Shown here piece by piece: positions 4,863 to 5,144 of a stretch of 5,144 nt of DNA. A program made the translations under genes and the position numbers. The stretch is from Hyphomicrobium_A sp036559705 (GTDB lineage Bacteria; Pseudomonadota; Alphaproteobacteria; Rhizobiales; Hyphomicrobiaceae). The stretch lies in NCBI GenBank assembly GCA_036559705.1, contig DATBSP010000074.1, forward strand, positions 1-5,144, read 5' to 3'. The notes under the pieces were generated by a model that did not search any database, was not told the origin of the DNA, and was given only the letters and a program-made list of their open reading frames with translations. The stretch's first letter is position 1. The number at the start of each line of letters is the position of its first letter.

Positions 4863-5144
4863 CTGCCCCTCCAAAAGATGATTTATCCCGATCTTGAAAC
4901 TAGTTAAGCGCGTGGCCCTCGACAACCGAATCGGCCTGCTCTGAGCCGGATTGTCCCGCAGAGAGCCGAAAACCGTGTCGCATTTGCCACCCATCCCGCG
5001 GCCCGTAGTGCCCGGCATGACTCATGCGAATACAGCCTCATACCTCCGGCTCTTGACCGCAGAATGTCGCCAGCCTTCTTGATCGTTTCACTGATCAGCT
5101 TGCCAAATCGATAGGTGTCAGGGCCGAACCGCCGCGTCCGCATC
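4863..5144. other. Upstream region of the secreted protein gene and unassigned right edge
   Basis: Bases 4863-4930 hold the ribosome binding site and a weak promoter candidate for the gene at 4862. Further right, a minus-strand frame is open from the window edge to 4904. Its first part (RRFGPDTYRFGKLISETIKKAGDILRSRAGG) looks somewhat protein-like and its second part does not. It could be the end of a gene starting outside the window, a fragment, or chance. I cannot assign it. Confidence 0.25.

Noticed and set aside
4904..5143. Minus-strand frame of 79 residues touching the right edge
   Set aside because: It is open to the window edge with no ribosome binding site visible, and its second half is Arg/Ala-rich. 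It is too uncertain to call as a gene and is noted only as part of the edge region.

Overview
The window looks like chromosome of an alphaproteobacterium of the order Hyphomicrobiales (Rhizobiales), most likely Bradyrhizobium or a close relative. The reasons are the GC-rich sequence, a rhizobial-type 68-residue cold shock protein, a stand-alone LigD-type ATP-dependent DNA ligase domain, two promoters of the EcfG general-stress type (GGAAC-N16/17-CGTT), a caspase-like protein of the kind common in these genomes, and a short palindromic repeat that I recall as widespread in bradyrhizobial intergenic DNA. The genus is inferred, not proven.

Left part (1-1540): a small single-pass membrane protein with a Pro/Ser/Thr-rich tail (48-329, minus) and a cold shock protein (584-790, plus) diverge from a 254-base intergenic region. 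Each has an EcfG-type promoter pointing at it: a perfect match on the cold-shock side and a one-mismatch match on the membrane-protein side. Eleven bases after the cold shock gene comes an ATP-dependent DNA ligase (802-1509) that holds the whole nucleotidyltransferase domain but no OB fold. A strong hairpin overlaps its stop codon. The simplest reading is a general-stress-inducible RNA chaperone plus DNA-repair ligase unit.

Middle part (1541-2962): sparse sequence carrying small genes. There is a 49-codon minus-strand gene with a good ribosome binding site and its own terminator (1760-1909), a broken small rhizobial gene readable only across three frames (2051-2261, minus), a 74-residue unknown protein (2314-2538, plus), and a 60-residue minus-strand protein with a hydrophobic N-terminus and two cysteines (2666-2848).

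Right part (2963-5144): a caspase-like (peptidase C14 type) gene on the minus strand is broken by two single-base deletions, although its catalytic His and Cys and an EF-hand-like loop are still encoded. Upstream of it lie two copies of a 24-base palindromic repeat and about 230 bases with no gene. A 100-residue secreted Cys-rich protein follows (4560-4862, minus). The last 280 bases hold its upstream region and nothing I can assign.

The theme is stress physiology on the left and small, partly decaying accessory genes on the right. I see no transposase, integrase, CRISPR array, tRNA or rRNA. All four frameshifts I infer are net losses of one base, so gene decay and sequencing error both have to be considered.
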